Shown: positions 1 through 12,392, counted from the first letter of the stretch. The stretch is 64,000 nt of DNA from Dryomyza anilis (GCA_951804985.1 OX638132.1:28602440-28666439); one strand, 5' to 3'. The notes: generated from the sequence alone by a model not told the origin. Program-made: numbers and translations.

Positions 1-560
1 CGATATCGTTTGGTTTGCAGGGAAGGAATAACAAAACAATGTTGGAAGTATAATTAAAAGTTTTTTTTTCATAGTTTCGTTAAAACGTTTTTATTAAATT
101 AACCTTTTTTAGCCACCAAGTATTCATTTGCTAACATTTACTTTTCTAGTTCGAAAAGTTAATACCTAAATAACAGGCGATCCGTAATGATGTCAAAAGT
201 GCAATTTTTTGTTTATTAAAATAGCAAATGAAAATTGATTTTTCACTTCACTTTCTGCTGCTATTCATTTTCTAAATTACACTTAAAATCATTAACCAAT
301 GTACTACACGAACTGTCAATTTTATAATGCTACCCTCCATTTGCCAAAAGCAAATCAAATGGTTGTCTGTGTGTGTTTCTCATACTCTTCGTCTTGCTTT
401 TTTTTTTAGTCATGTGATATACATGAAAGAAAAATAAATAAAACGGAAAACACAGACATAAAATCAATAAAATGTTCTGGGGATAACTTTTTTTTATTTA
501 TTTTCATTTGAGTTCATTCATCTTTAGCAGAGTTTTAGTCTTTAAAAAATTGTATTTTTT

Positions 561-676
561 TAGGACTGTGCGATTAATCGTTTTAACGGAAAGTCTAATT
601 AATCGTAATCACGATTATTCGGTTTTTCGATTAATCGTATTTTTTGATTAACCGAAAATGCGATTAATCGGTTAAC
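561..676. repeat. ATTAATCG-rich block, possible end of a hAT-like element
   Basis: Starts TAGGACTGTGCGATTAATCG and contains ATTAATCG or its variants about five times on both strands, ending ATTAATCGGTTAACC. The TAGG start resembles hAT-type ends, but no matching second end was found. 1-560 and 677-1029 hold no feature I can support. Confidence 0.3.
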
Positions 677-1403
677 CATTCATGACTAATTTCTAAAACC
701 AAATTTAAAGTCTATTTAAGGTATTCTGATCTTATCAAAAAAACGGATTGGAAATCGTTCCGATCGGGATGTTATTAAGAACCACTTGATTATATTTTTT
801 ATGGTTAATAATAAAATCAGGTTAATAAAATTATGCTCATACGTTAAGTTATTATGATATATTAGAATAAGTTCAAATAATACAAATGTTTAACATTTTC
901 AAATATCTCTGACATTAACTCAATAATGTTGTGTTTAGAACATTGTCTTTGAAGGGATTCGTAAATGTCCGTAAAAGTAGTTTCAGAAGAACTTCAATAT
1001 TTCTCGAAAGTAACTTAAGCAGCTCATGATAGTGGATCCGAGCTAAACTCGGACACTAAACAAAATAATATTTTTCATGAAAAACATATATGATTAATAT
1101 TAATAATTTTAAAATTCTTATATTTTTTTAAATTATGTATTTATTGTTATTATAAAAAACTAAAAACAATATAATAATCAAAATATTTTATTAAGCCTAA
1201 AGCGTTAAACCCAAAAAAAGGCACAAAATCTTGCGCAAGGCAAACTTGGACATTAGCAACATTGCTTAAAATGTGTACAACCCTGGATTTAAACTACTTC
1301 CAACTTAATTTCATAATTTTGTGTGATATCTTAAAAAAAGTATAATCTTGAATAGTCAAACTTTTAATTAATTAATTGAGATCAAAATATTAAAAAAATC
1401 AAA

Positions 1404-2333
1404 GTGGGCAGAGAAAGTGGTCAAACAAGCCAGCCACATTCGAGACGCTATTGCTGCGACAACCTCATGTTCACCGATTAGGAGGCTGTCACAACCTCAT
1501 GATCACCGATTTGGAGATTGCCACAACCTCAATGCTGAATAACCGCATTTATAAAATGGAACATCCGAAATATATCAAAAATTGTCATATGAGTCACTCT
1601 ACTGTTCATAATATTATAAAACGTTTTAAAACTAACTAACACATTCTGCTGATTAGCGATATTTAGTGCGCCAAATTAAACAAAATCCATTTTTAAGCGC
1701 ACTAAAGCTAGCTACGGTTGCTGAAAATGATATAGGAAAAAAGGCCTATAATATATATTTTGCACAATACCAATTTCAATGGACGTAGAGGCAGACAATG
1801 GACGTAGAGGCAGACCTTTAATTTGCAAACAAAATCAAACTAAGAAATTTCAGTTTGCAAAAAATCACCAAAACAATGATTTATTCATTCTGGCAGAATG
1901 TTTTATATACAGATGAAAGTAAATTTAACCTTTTGGGATCAGATGGCAAGCCTATTGTCTGGAGAAAATCAAATAAGGAGCTTCTTTTAAAAAATTTGAA
2001 ACCAACAGTCAAGCATGGTGGTGGTTCTGTAATGATATGGGGGTCATTTTCTGCTGCTGGGCCAGGGAGCTTACATTTTATTGATGGGATAATGGATCAG
2101 AATGTATATCTTGATATTTTAAAAACTAATTTACCACAATCGGTAGAACAACTGGCAATGACTAATAATCCCAAACATCAAGCCCACAAAGTGCGATCCT
2201 GGTTTCTGTATAACTGTCATCATGTTATGGAAACACCACCTCAAAGTCCAGACATAAATCCAATTGAAAATTTATGGGAGTTTATTAATCAAAAAGTTCG
2301 AAAACATAAAATATACAAAAAAAAAACTGACTT
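1404..2333 (+). pseudogene. Broken Tc1-type transposase (copy A)
   Basis: Starts with a remnant of the helix-turn-helix region (GTGGGCAGAGAAAGTGGTCA), is interrupted at about 1456-1545, resumes with SHSTVHNIIKRFKTN and, after stops, gives WQNVLYTDESKFNLLGSDGK, GGGSVMIWGSFSA and SPDINPIENLWEF. These are the Tc1 DDE-domain landmarks: the first Asp (TDES) and the final Glu (PIEN) remain. The segment usually reading QDNDPKH is MTNNPKH here, so the second catalytic Asp is gone and a piece is deleted. It cannot encode an active enzyme. Confidence 0.85.
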
Positions 2334-2533
2334 AGGGCGAGTTTACACATCAGAGAAAACAGCTAGAGATAGAGCAAAATAGATAAAAAAATCTCATAGA
2401 GTTGTGTAAACACTACATACAGCTCCACGGTAGGGAGATCTACGGTAGATTTTTATACCCTACACCTATGAGGTACAGGGTATATTAACTTTGTTTTTTC
2501 TCTAGCTAATTTCTCTATCGTGTATTCGAGCCT
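2334..2533. mobile_element. Miniature inverted-repeat element nested in Tc1 copy A
   Basis: Left end GGGCGAGTTTACAC, then AGAGAAAACAGCTAGAGATAG; the right arm (about 2500-2533) is its inverse with mismatches. It sits in the 3' part of the transposase, just after the codons for VRKHKIYKKKT. Its interior (about 2450-2492) contains the hairpin TATACCCTACACCTATGAGG found at the end of another repeat family near 24050-24091. A lone arm of the same family lies at 48780-48826. Confidence 0.7.
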
Positions 2534-4480
2534 TTAAAAACAATTTTGTAAGATGAGTGGAATAAAATGTATCCTTCTTATTGCGAAAAATTGGTAAGGT
2601 CTATGAAAAATCGCCTTAAAATGGACTTCACACAAAATACTAGTGTATTAACAAAATCAATATTTAATTACCTTTTTGTTATCTGTCCGAATTTAAAACC
2701 ATTTACAATTGATCGTAATAATTTTCTGTTTCTATATATTGGCTGATAAACTTTTTATTTTTTAGCGTCCGAATTTGAATTGGATCCACTGTATGTTCTT
2801 CTCCATAAAATCATTCACTCTTACGCGAAAGTACCTCACAAATTATATTGAAACAGACAATTTTTATTACATCATATAGAAAATCATGTTTACATTTCCG
2901 TTGAACATAAAAATTGTCGCTATTTTCAAACTCGATTTCAAAAGTAACATATTTTATTAAATTTCAATCATTTCATGCTATTTTCTGATGATCTAATTTG
3001 AACTACTTCCTGCTGCTGGATTCACGTATTTGCACAATTTGTGTCCTTCTGTTTAATAAGACCTTTCCAAGCACTACCCACAAGCAGCAAAACTGTACAC
3101 AGCGGAAGAAGTTTGCATTCAATTTATATAATAAACAGTTTATCTATTTTTATTATGTTAAAGTTGGTGGCGGTAATGCTATATTTAAAGGGGTTCAATC
3201 TTGTCGATTTTGCGACAATGTGGTTGCATGTTGCAGCTCTTAAATTAATTAATTATTGAATACGATGAATGACTACGATACAAATATAAATTAGGCCATA
3301 TGTTGTTTTGTAAAGGGAACCTTTAACACCACAAGTGCAGATGGTTTTGTTTGATATAATTTTAATTTCAAAATTACTTATATTATTTAAATAATATCAG
3401 TCATGAGCTGTATAACAAATTTCGCTTAATTTCAGTAATATTCAGGTTTTTTTGTATAGTTTAAATAAACAAATGAATTTAGCACTTAAGAGACTCAAAA
3501 CATGCCACCCCCTCACCCCACTCTATGATAAAAAACACTGTTAATTCCACGATGGCAACATTAATTGCAATATCGATTTTTTACGCTTTTCAAAAGCCTA
3601 CGTTTTTGGCACAAGGACGAATAGCAGGCAGGCCTCACCACGACGTTGAGGAACGTACAAAAAAATATAAAATAAAAATTGTTGAATTGTGTGCGAAATG
3701 CATGGAAAAAATATAACTAAGGGAAATTACTTTGTAGGCACAGTAACAGTACAGTCCGTCCCAACTCTTGAAACATAAATATGAATTGAAATAGAGAAAA
3801 ACTGAAATTTTTTACAATTTTGACATTGTTTTTAATGATGATGATGGTGGCGTTGGTATGAACTGGGTGAATCTCTTGCCATGCGTTCCCGGCGATGCTT
3901 ATACATCATATATCATGAAATGTGCGAAAGAATGAAGTGGGTTCACACACAAAAAAAAAATCAGCACATCTAGAGCATGTATGCGAGTGAACGTCGCTCA
4001 CTCGGAAAGCCCTCCAAAAATGAGGCCCCATTGCAAATACTTATGTTCTGCAACAGCCTACAGAACGGAACGAAATGAGGTCAACTAATGTACCTAGCAA
4101 TAGTGCAATGAATGGCACTGCTGGCTGCTACCACCTATTCTACCTACATGTGACTTTGTTGCTATTTTTATATATATATATTTTATTATTCTCTAAGGTT
4201 TTCTTAAAGAGCATTTTCTCTGTATTTAATTTAGCACTTAAACCGATTTAGTTATACTTATTTAATTTGTATTTAATTAATTAGAACTAAATAAATTACA
4301 CATATTTGTATTTATATTAGAGATGGTCGCGTGTCGTGCTTTTTTCGTGGTACGCCAGAAAATTTGAAATTTGTCTATAAAACATTCATATTTGAGTATT
4401 AATAAGATCTCAAAAAGGCTGCTGAAACCTAGGTAAAGGTCGCCCTAAAACTCCCAAATTATTACTCTTAATATATGCAT

Positions 4481-5269
4481 TAGACATCTTCACAAATGGT
4501 TTTGAAGTTTCCTCGGCAAATATGCACTACTGCACTCTACAGTTTTGAATTCATTTCGCAAATGACAGCCGACAGAGTATTATGGAGATTCTCTGAACGA
4601 CTTCACTGCAGTATTTGTTTCATTGGTGTCAAGTACTGTCAAAACATCAAGTCATTCAAAACATTCAATGGGCGTTATCGTTTATTAGTTCAGAACTGAC
4701 CTCGAACTCGAAAAAAATATATGCGTTTGTTTTTAAACTCTGAACATTCAAGGTCAGTAGTTTGCGTTTGTTTATTCGCTCAGATTGTCGAAGTCGGTTG
4801 TTCAGAACAGAATCGACGTGCTCTCGATTTCATTTTATCGAGCTGGCCGAACAGTACTGATTTAGACGTTAATTTTACTAGTCGAACTCAAGACCTCATA
4901 CGAATTTGACAAATGCTGCTCAAGTTGTTTGTAATTTTAATCAGAGTCTTCAGGTTGAGTTGAGATTGCGTTCGACTCTGACAATATTCATATCATGTTC
5001 AGAACTGTGCTCTGAAATGAAATCTGATAAAAAAAAATAAAAATGTACTAAGTATTCGGTAGTTCATTTTAGTATTTGAATTTTTATTGCATATAAAAAT
5101 CTTCACTGCAGTTTTGTTTTGTTTGTGTTTTGTTTTAACAGTACTTGGTGCTTTGTGTTGTGAGCAAGACATTCATTTGATTTTCAAGCATAGAGTTGAC
5201 GACAGTAAATGTTTTGAAACGAAGTAAATGTCTTGAAGTGGGTTTCAAATGCATTTGTGCAGATGTCTA
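4481..5269 (+). mobile_element. Non-autonomous element with TAGACATC ends and 8-bp target duplication (copy 1)
   Basis: Left end TAGACATCTTCACAAATGG, right end the inverse of TAGACATCTGCACAAATGC. It is flanked by ATATGCAT (4473-4480) and ATATGTAT (5270-5277), an 8-bp target duplication with one mismatch, as made by hAT- and P-type transposases. The terminal about 200 bp at each side match the second copy at 15303-16299 in the opposite orientation. Short open frames here (for example from 4496) are not genes: they recur as repeat sequence. No transposase was recognised. Confidence 0.85.
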
Positions 5270-6261
5270 ATATGTATACTAGTTGGTCCCGTAAACAGCT
5301 TCACACGTGCTATTTTTTTCTAAATGCAAAACTATATCGTCTTTAAAAAGTGGATACATTCATGCCTACGTCGGCATTTTCACACGCCCACAAAAAGTCA
5401 AAATTTAAAGCGGTGTAAAAACTTAGGTTGTATTGAAAGTTGCCACGCCTCCTTGTACAATTTTTAATATCCACCTTTATTTCGATTTTTTATAACTCTG
5501 CTCTTAGTAGGTCTGGAGTTATAGCATAATTAAAGTGTGTCCAATACCGTCCACATTTGGCAAAAAGATAAAAAACCACAATATACATCACTGGGCCAAA
5601 CTACATGAGTGTAGCTATCTTAAGTGCACAGATATTGTAAATTAATTGTAAATTTTTGACACTCATTTTTGTACCTTAGGGCGGTCGAATGCCAAAAAAT
5701 CCCGTCTAAGTTTTGCGTTTCTTTTGTAAAATATGTTTGTCTTATATTCGGGGTTTGTTCATATTCTTGGATTTCGTTTGTATGGACGCACTTTCGCAGT
5801 ACGTCCATCGTGTACGTGCACGAATTTTAAATAATTAAAATTATAGAAGAAATACATGGGACAAAAATCTAGCTGAATTGTTTGATTTTGAACAGTTTGG
5901 AACACGATCAAATTTGGGCTATTTCAAAAAATATTTTCGGTGGCCAATGTGTTAAATTCGAAAAAAAGTCACATCATAAATCTACAGCTTTTGCAATATG
6001 TAAAAATCAATTTCTAATACCTTTTTTGGTAAATTTAAGTCAAATAAAAATCAATGAATTTAAATACAAAAAAATTAATGAATTGGATCTAATTTTTTTC
6101 AAACCAACTGCAATAAACTGTAGTAATTTTAACAAAATTAATTTTCTGGGTGTATATTAGACTGATTGAAAAAAAAAAAATGTTAAAAAGTTTCGCTTCG
6201 CGTCGATTTTCTGAAACTAGGATCTCTAAAACTAAGAGCATTCCCTTAAAAGAAAAAAAAC

Positions 6262-6470
6262 ACACAGAAAAAATAATCGATGTAAATATAGCAATCGATA
6301 ATAATTGCATTCATTAATCAATCCAGCAATTAAATTCACTAATTTAGTGAAAACATTTGCTATTATTCGTTAAATCAGCAATTCCGTTTGCTAATATGAA
6401 TATTTGTACGTCAATGCAGCAAATTATATTTGCTTCATGTCAGTTCTATATACTGCCAAAGAAAAAAAAA
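6262..6470 (+). repeat. Half copy of a palindromic element (family C)
   Basis: The stretch GCATTCATTAATCAATCCAG at about 6308 and the following GCAAATTATATTTGC region match both arms of the palindromic element at 18824-19112. Only one arm and part of the loop are clear here. Confidence 0.6.
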
Positions 6471-6569
6471 AATCGTTTATTGATCGTTTACAGCAAAATA
6501 CATTTTTTGTTCGGGTTTAAAAGTAGCTATTTACATTGGATTATGAAGGAAATTGTTTTGTAATTCATA

Positions 6570-7450
6570 AAAGTTCAGCCAGCTACGCTGTCAACCACAA
6601 CAAAAATAAAATTCACAAGCTCATTCCGATTTTATGTATGTCACCATTAGTAGCACATCCACCACAACCCCAACACACAAATACACACACACACCTTATA
6701 AATACTAAATCACCAAGTTACCAAGAAAAATTTTGTCATTTTCCAAAAACTAGTTGCCGCCGCCGACACACCCTGTCGTAAACGTACACAGCTACTCCAC
6801 CCTCACGTGTCTTTACCACTGGAGAATAACATTCGCAATAGGGCGCTAACCACGTACCGCACGGCAACCCCCTGACTATCACATTACCAACTAATGCCAT
6901 CCTTACCACCTTTTCTACCACCCGTGCCACACTTTCATTAAAACGGCCACCTTATTCTCTATGTCCACGCAATTGTTTCAACACGTTTTCAGCAGATTTT
7001 TCTTCCACTCGTTTTCTTATTTTTGCTCTACAAACTGCACGTTGACGCTGATGCTGCTCGGTTTACATTTCACCCTCATTGTGTATTTCATAAGCCACCA
7101 CCCTTCTTTTTTTACCCAGCATCACTCTCTTTAATACCACGCTGCACTTTTAGAGCAGAGTAAACAACGTAAAAAGTATAAATAAAAAAATAAATAAATA
7201 AAAAAAAAATAATAATAAAAAAAACAATAATAAAAAAAAATGCTGCAAAGTAGTGAAATGTATAAAGTCTGTCCCTAGTTCTGTCCCCGTTACCAGTGCT
7301 ATTACCAGTCGCACGCAGCATCAGCAAAGAGCAGAGCTGCAACTTTGCTTCCTGCATTGAAAGTTTTTTTTTTTTTTTCCTTTTGGCATGACATGGAATT
7401 CTTCGTGGCTTGGGAAGGGTTGGGTTGTGCATGGTATTTATATCTTAGTT
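6570..7450. other. Less repetitive, pyrimidine/ACC-rich block upstream of gpp
   Basis: This block is free of recognisable transposon ends and less AT-rich than its surroundings (for example the CCGCCGCCGACACACC area near 6755 and the CACCCTCAC area near 6800). No reading frame is convincing on either strand. It may be ancestral, non-repeat sequence that could hold regulatory DNA or a 5' exon; nothing specific can be shown. Confidence 0.25.
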
Positions 7451-7923
7451 TGCTGTATGTATCTGTGAGTATTACGCGGAATGGCTTTAAAGTTCAGAGA
7501 GTTTTTGTTGCTTCCATTTTATTTTATTTATTATCATTTTCTTATTCCAGACCACGATATCTCTTCCTTATGATTAATTTCAATGTTTCCTTTTAGCAAA
7601 AATTATAATTTATTCTTATTTAGTTTCCAGGAAACTCTATTATGGGGGATTCATTATCAGAAACAAAGATTCATACGAATTTAGAAAATATATAAAAAGC
7701 ATTCTTTGGATTCCTTAGGTTGGTTCTCTTGAATTCTGTTTCTTTTTAAATAATTAAAAAACCTTTACATATCGTTTGCGAGAAAAGAATTTCTTTTGCC
7801 ACGTTAAACCCTTTTTCGCGCAAAAGCTTTCATGTTTTCTGTAAACAAAAACGTTTATCATAAAAGCAGTTTTTATTTATTTTGAACGAAAATTCGTTTG
7901 ATATTAAAGTTCATTGATAGATT

Positions 7924-8442
7924 TACCCTGTTTGAGATAAAGGTTGTTTAGTAAATGCATATTACTGACATAACCTAGTCAAGAAAATTGGTTATAAAGT
8001 ATAATATTTTGGTAACTGAATATCATGTTTTAGAAAATTAAATTACCTTTCCAATGATATATCACACCTTCGAACACCATGATTTTTGTTCTTTTCTAAC
8101 ATGTACGTAAATTTGAAATTTACAAAAATAAAAATTCAAATTTATACTTTATCATTATCAGGTCTATCATTATATATTAGAAAAAAAGTGGGGGGGATAA
8201 CGAAATTTTGAGAAATTCAATGGCAAAGTAAAAACTTGAATTTGTATTATTGTAAATTTCAACTATACGTTCGTTAGGAAAAATATCATGGGTTTCGAAG
8301 ATGTGATATACCATTGGAAAGGTAATTTAATTTTCTAAAACACGAGTTCATTTATCACCATATTGAACTTTATAACACCTTTTTTTACTAGGTTATGTCA
8401 GTAATATGCATTTACTAAACACTCTGTATCTTAAGCAGGGTG
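7924..8442. mobile_element. Palindromic miniature element (family A, ACCCTGT ends)
   Basis: Two arms of about 190 bp, 7924-8110 and about 8270-8442, are imperfect reverse complements: TTAGTAAATGCATATTACTG at about 7950 pairs with its inverse at about 8400, and AAATTAAATTACCTTTCC at about 8036 with its inverse at about 8325. The loop is itself partly palindromic. The whole could fold into one long hairpin. No coding capacity; typical of miniature inverted-repeat or foldback elements. Confidence 0.8.
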
Positions 8443-9104
8443 CAAAATAGGACATAATTTTATTAAGCATTTTCTAATTGTTTTGATAGAATGATCTCCT
8501 GAATTATTGACATCGATGAACCAAACACCCTGTATACTAATGGTGTAAACATAGTTTCGTTACCCGTAAATGGAATTAACAAACAAAATGCTTTTGTCTA
8601 ATTTTATATTTGTGAGGAACGTCATTTTTCTTTGCGAATAGAACAGAACGATGTAAAATAAAACCCAGACACAAACATAATTTTGTTGGCATTATGTAAT
8701 TGTTGGCAGCATAGATTTATAATAAATATGATAATTGCTACATAAGCAGTATTGTAATGACATTTGTCGAAGCTATTGTTCTTTTTGTCTCATTAAATTT
8801 CTCATTATTATGATTTATATAGTAGAAAATATTTTAATTTAACTGACTTTTGGTATTTGATGAATTAAATAGATTTCAATAACGAACATAAAACAATAAT
8901 TCTGTTCATACGTTAAAATAAAGCTTGCCTGCACTTTTATTCTTAAATTTTTGGAAACGTTTCTGAAATCGAAATCAAAATTAGGTTATAGAAAATGAAA
9001 TAATTGTGTCCCAACTTTACTTAGATTTATTATTAGTTTATTTAGTAATAATGCGAAATAAATATATAATTATTAATTAAATAATAATTAATGAGATTTA
9101 CTAT

Positions 9105-9720
9105 TTTTGATTTCGTTGAAACTTTGCACTTATGTTCTATGTACAAAAATATTTTTTTTTTATATAAAAAATATGTTTATTGGTAGTTCTACCCTTTAAT
9201 AATATCAAAAATATCGTTGAAATTCGACATTTTGCATTCAGTTAAATTACTATAGCACGTGAATCAATATTAAACAATTTGATCTCATTTTAAAGGTAAT
9301 GAATTCGTCTTATTAATGGTTTACTCCCACTCTAAATTTTTAGAGTTGGTGCATTATTGGCGTAGTTTTGTGATGGTTAAAAAAGATTTTAAAAAAATGA
9401 TGTGTTGACCTCCTAAATCGATTTTAAAACTTTCGATCCGTTATTGCTTATTATGTTTGTATAAGATGTTTCAAAAGTTAGTAAACCATTAGAAAGATTC
9501 AATCATTACCTTTAAAATGAGACCAAATTGTTCAATATTGAACATATGGTTCACGTGGTACAGTAGTTTAACTAAATACACTATGTTGAATATTGACGAA
9601 ATCTTTCAATTTATCAAGGGGTAGAACTGTCAGAAAAATACTATTTTAATAAAAAAATATATACGTGTCAAATTTTTTTTTTTACACAGAACATGTTTGA
9701 AGAATTTTAAAAAGATCGGA
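9105..9720. mobile_element. Palindromic miniature element (family B, copy 1)
   Basis: Arms around 9170-9345 and 9450-9640 are reverse complements of each other. Paired landmarks are the CACGTGAA motif at about 9257 with the TTCACGTG at about 9550, and TCATTTTAAAGGTAATGA at about 9287 with its inverse at about 9508. Outer flanks such as GAAACTTTGCACTTATGTTC (9118) recur in copy 2 at 18130-18690. No protein encoded. Confidence 0.78.
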
Positions 9721-9892
9721 GCTCATAAAGTCATTTTTTGTCGGTTTGACGTGGAATGGCCGATATATATATATTTTTTTTTACATGTATTTTTTAATAC
9801 CGTTTCTATTTTTCAAGGAACATAAATTAGTTGATATACTTTTTGAAATTGTGTGCTTGACACATTTCCTTTTTTTTTTACAATTTAAGGTG

Positions 9893-10070
9893 CAACAATC
9901 CTATGCTCACCGACTTGAAATTTAATGCTATAACCTCATGCTTGCTGATTTGAATTTTAAAATCACATCATTCTTACTGACTAGGAGGTTGCTACAAGCT
10001 CATGCCTGCTGACTAGGTGGTTGTCACAACATCATGACTGTTGACTATGAGGTTGCCATAACCGAATAAT
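9893..10070. repeat. About 33-bp minisatellite (AACCTCATGCTCACCGACT-like units)
   Basis: Five to six diverged units with the core AACCTCATG(C/A)T-CACCGA-TTGGAGGTTGCCAC. The same unit occurs two to three times at 1456-1545 inside Tc1 copy A. At both places the array is bordered by ATTCGAGAC, on the left at 1438 and on the right at 10069. Confidence 0.65.
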
Positions 10071-10379
10071 TCGAGACATTATTTTAGTTGGTTTCCGTGT
10101 GTAATAACACTATGTCTTGTTATTTAAAGTATTAGTCTAAAAAAAAACAACTTAATAGAATTCAAAGAATGCCGAAATAGTTGTATTTGTTGTGGATGGG
10201 AGGGGAGGTAGTGTATATGTGGTAGACTAAGATAAGTATACAATACCAACAATAACTTATCACAGGTGTTTAACGTTTTGTGGTGACCTAAATAAAAGTT
10301 ATTTCGTTATTTGCCATGTTTTATATTTAAACACAAATAATACATAAAAAAAAACTAAAAACAAACAGGCATTAAAATA

Positions 10380-11060
10380 GACCATGACACCCGCGACCCG
10401 TTCTGGCAAAATTCGACTGCAACAACATAGTGAGGTTTAGCAATAAACGATCGATCGATTTATTTATTGATTTGCATTAAATTGAATTCAATTCACTTCA
10501 ATGCAATACCACTTTATTCAATTCCATAAAACATTGAGGTATTTAAATGAGAACCAACTGGTCGGTTGGACAGGTAACGAAAACAACAACAACAACAAAA
10601 ACGAGGTTCGTCATCCATGTGCGGTGCATCCACTAGTCAGTCGCACATTGACCGCAGAAAGGCTTTAAGTGCCATGTATGTGCCATGTATAATTGATGGC
10701 TGACAGTCGTCGTCGTCGTAGTGGTTGTCGTGATGTTGGGGGAACGTTTTTGGAAGTTGGAAGTTTTGGTTGCAAGTCAAACACCTGCTATATAAACAAA
10801 ACAACAACAAACGGTAAAAAATGTAAAATAAAAAAAAACGATAAAAGAACCTGAAACAGCATCAACCGGCAGCAGCCGCAGACTTTGAGTTGCGTTGAAC
10901 TGAACTCCTTTTGTCAGGTTTTGGAACGTGGCTAAGAAATGAACTACCGACGTATTTTATAAAAATGTGTTGGTCATGTCGTCGTACAAACATCTGCTCT
11001 TTGGCAGCATGCAACAGTAAAATATGCCAGGCTATTAAAAAAAGCGGTGACTTAAGATTT
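10380..11060. other. GC-richer, repeat-poor block with a TATA-like motif
   Basis: Sequence around 10600-10950 has CpG-containing, trinucleotide-rich DNA (a GTCGTCGTCGTAG run at about 10707 and CGGCAGCAGCCGCAG at about 10868). CTATATAAACAAAAC at about 10789 has a TATA-box form. It could be an upstream gpp promoter or 5' exon. There is no open frame of note. Confidence 0.25.
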
Positions 11061-12320
11061 TTTTCGTTTATTTTTGCTTAAATATGGCAGCACATGTTTT
11101 TAGTCATTTCAATAACAAACAAAAAAACAAATAAATCGATTGCTAATGTATTCATCAAGGAGTTCATCGGCAGCAATGAGAAGCATTAAACTGAAACACT
11201 TAGTTGCATTTTTTTTTGCGGTACTACAGAGATATAGCAGTTTTTATTGATTTCTTGCGGTAAACAACAAAATTGCCCTATCGAACTGTTCGGTTGTGGT
11301 AATATAACCACTTGATTCGGTGGTGTCAATGGAGAACATGAGGCCTGTGGTTACCACCAAGTAGCATATGGTTGATTCGCATTATTAACATTTTATTTTA
11401 AGAAGGATTTAGTTAAGAAGTTTTATATATATGGGACATTCTGTGTCAGATATTATAATGCTAATTTTGTGGACAAAAATAAAAATGTGGGTATTATTGT
11501 CAAGCTTTCAAATGAAAAATATACATTTTGATTAGTGATGATCAAAAATTTCTTGTTCTTGCATTTTTTGCACTAGAACAAGAGCGAGAACAAGATCGAG
11601 ATTTTCTTGCAAAAAAAAGAGCAAGTGCAAGAAATGCAAGAAAAGCAAGACTCTTGCGTTTTTTTTTATTATTTTAATGTATTTATTATGTTTTTAAGGT
11701 AATAATAAAATTCAAAAGAATTTGTGATATTACTAAATATTGAACAACAAGTAACAATGGAAAATATTTATGAACGTGAACATTAATGAAGATGTGTTTT
11801 TTTTTGTTTGTTTTTCAAGGCTAAAGAATATAAGCATCTTTAAAAATAAGGTCTGTAAAGCACTTTCGAAGCGGTAAATAGCTTCAAAAGTCGCTTCATA
11901 AAGATAAAATAGACAAAACAATGTTGTTTCTCTTTTCTTCGCTACGCTAGTTAGTATATCGATTGTGCATATGCACTGTGCTATTCACATTATTAGTTTT
12001 GTTTTATTTTTATACATAGTTTTTTTTGTTAATTGTAAACTCATGAAGTTTTTCTTAAGTTAAGTTCTATGTGCATTATTTCACTTATTCAACTTAAAAA
12101 AAAAATAATATATGAACATTTTCGCATTTAGCTGATATTGCTTTTTGTTTTTTTTTCACAAAAGGGCTGATTCATTTGAAAGTGTAACAATAACAAAAAT
12201 GCGAATAAAGCAGCATCCAAGCTTTTGATAGAATTTTTGGCGGGAAATTTTTTGTACCACAAAAAAACTCGTTGTCGCCAACTAGATAGCTGTACTAGAT
12301 ACAACCATGTAGTGTGAGGC

Positions 12321-12392
12321 CATGCGACTGTCTGTTGTCATGCGTCTGTCCGTTGTCATGCGTCTGTCTGTTGTCATACGTCTGTTTGTTGT
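12321..12392. repeat. 18-bp tandem repeat, four units
   Basis: Four adjacent units of CATGCGTCTGTCTGTTGT with one to three changes each, beginning at 12321, 12339, 12357 and 12375. A short minisatellite with no CRISPR-like spacers. Confidence 0.9.

Larger units (their letters stand above)
1030..2791 (+). mobile_element. Tc1-like DNA transposon remnant, copy A
   Basis: Both ends carry the sequence read from the outside as AGTGGATCC followed by a match to AAACTCGGACACTAAAC (left 1030-1066, right RC of about 2765-2791). Inside, a decayed Tc1-type transposase runs on the + strand. The subterminal region 1180-1260 (AAGCGTTAAACCCAAAAAAA and on) is nearly identical to the inverted copy at 40328-41513. 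It has been invaded by a miniature element at 2334-2533 and carries a short minisatellite at 1456-1545 that replaces transposase sequence. The CACTG right end is followed by TA as expected for Tc1; the left end is too decayed to show it. Confidence 0.85.

Noticed and set aside
4496..4699. Frame beginning MVLKFPRQICTTALYSFEF, with a similar one on the minus strand at 16023-16283
   Set aside because: The similarity exists because both lie in copies of the same TAGACATC element. Frames are short, break differently and the match extends outside the frames at DNA level.
12321..12392. CRISPR-like array
   Set aside because: Units are contiguous with no spacers, and the genome is a fly; it is a minisatellite.
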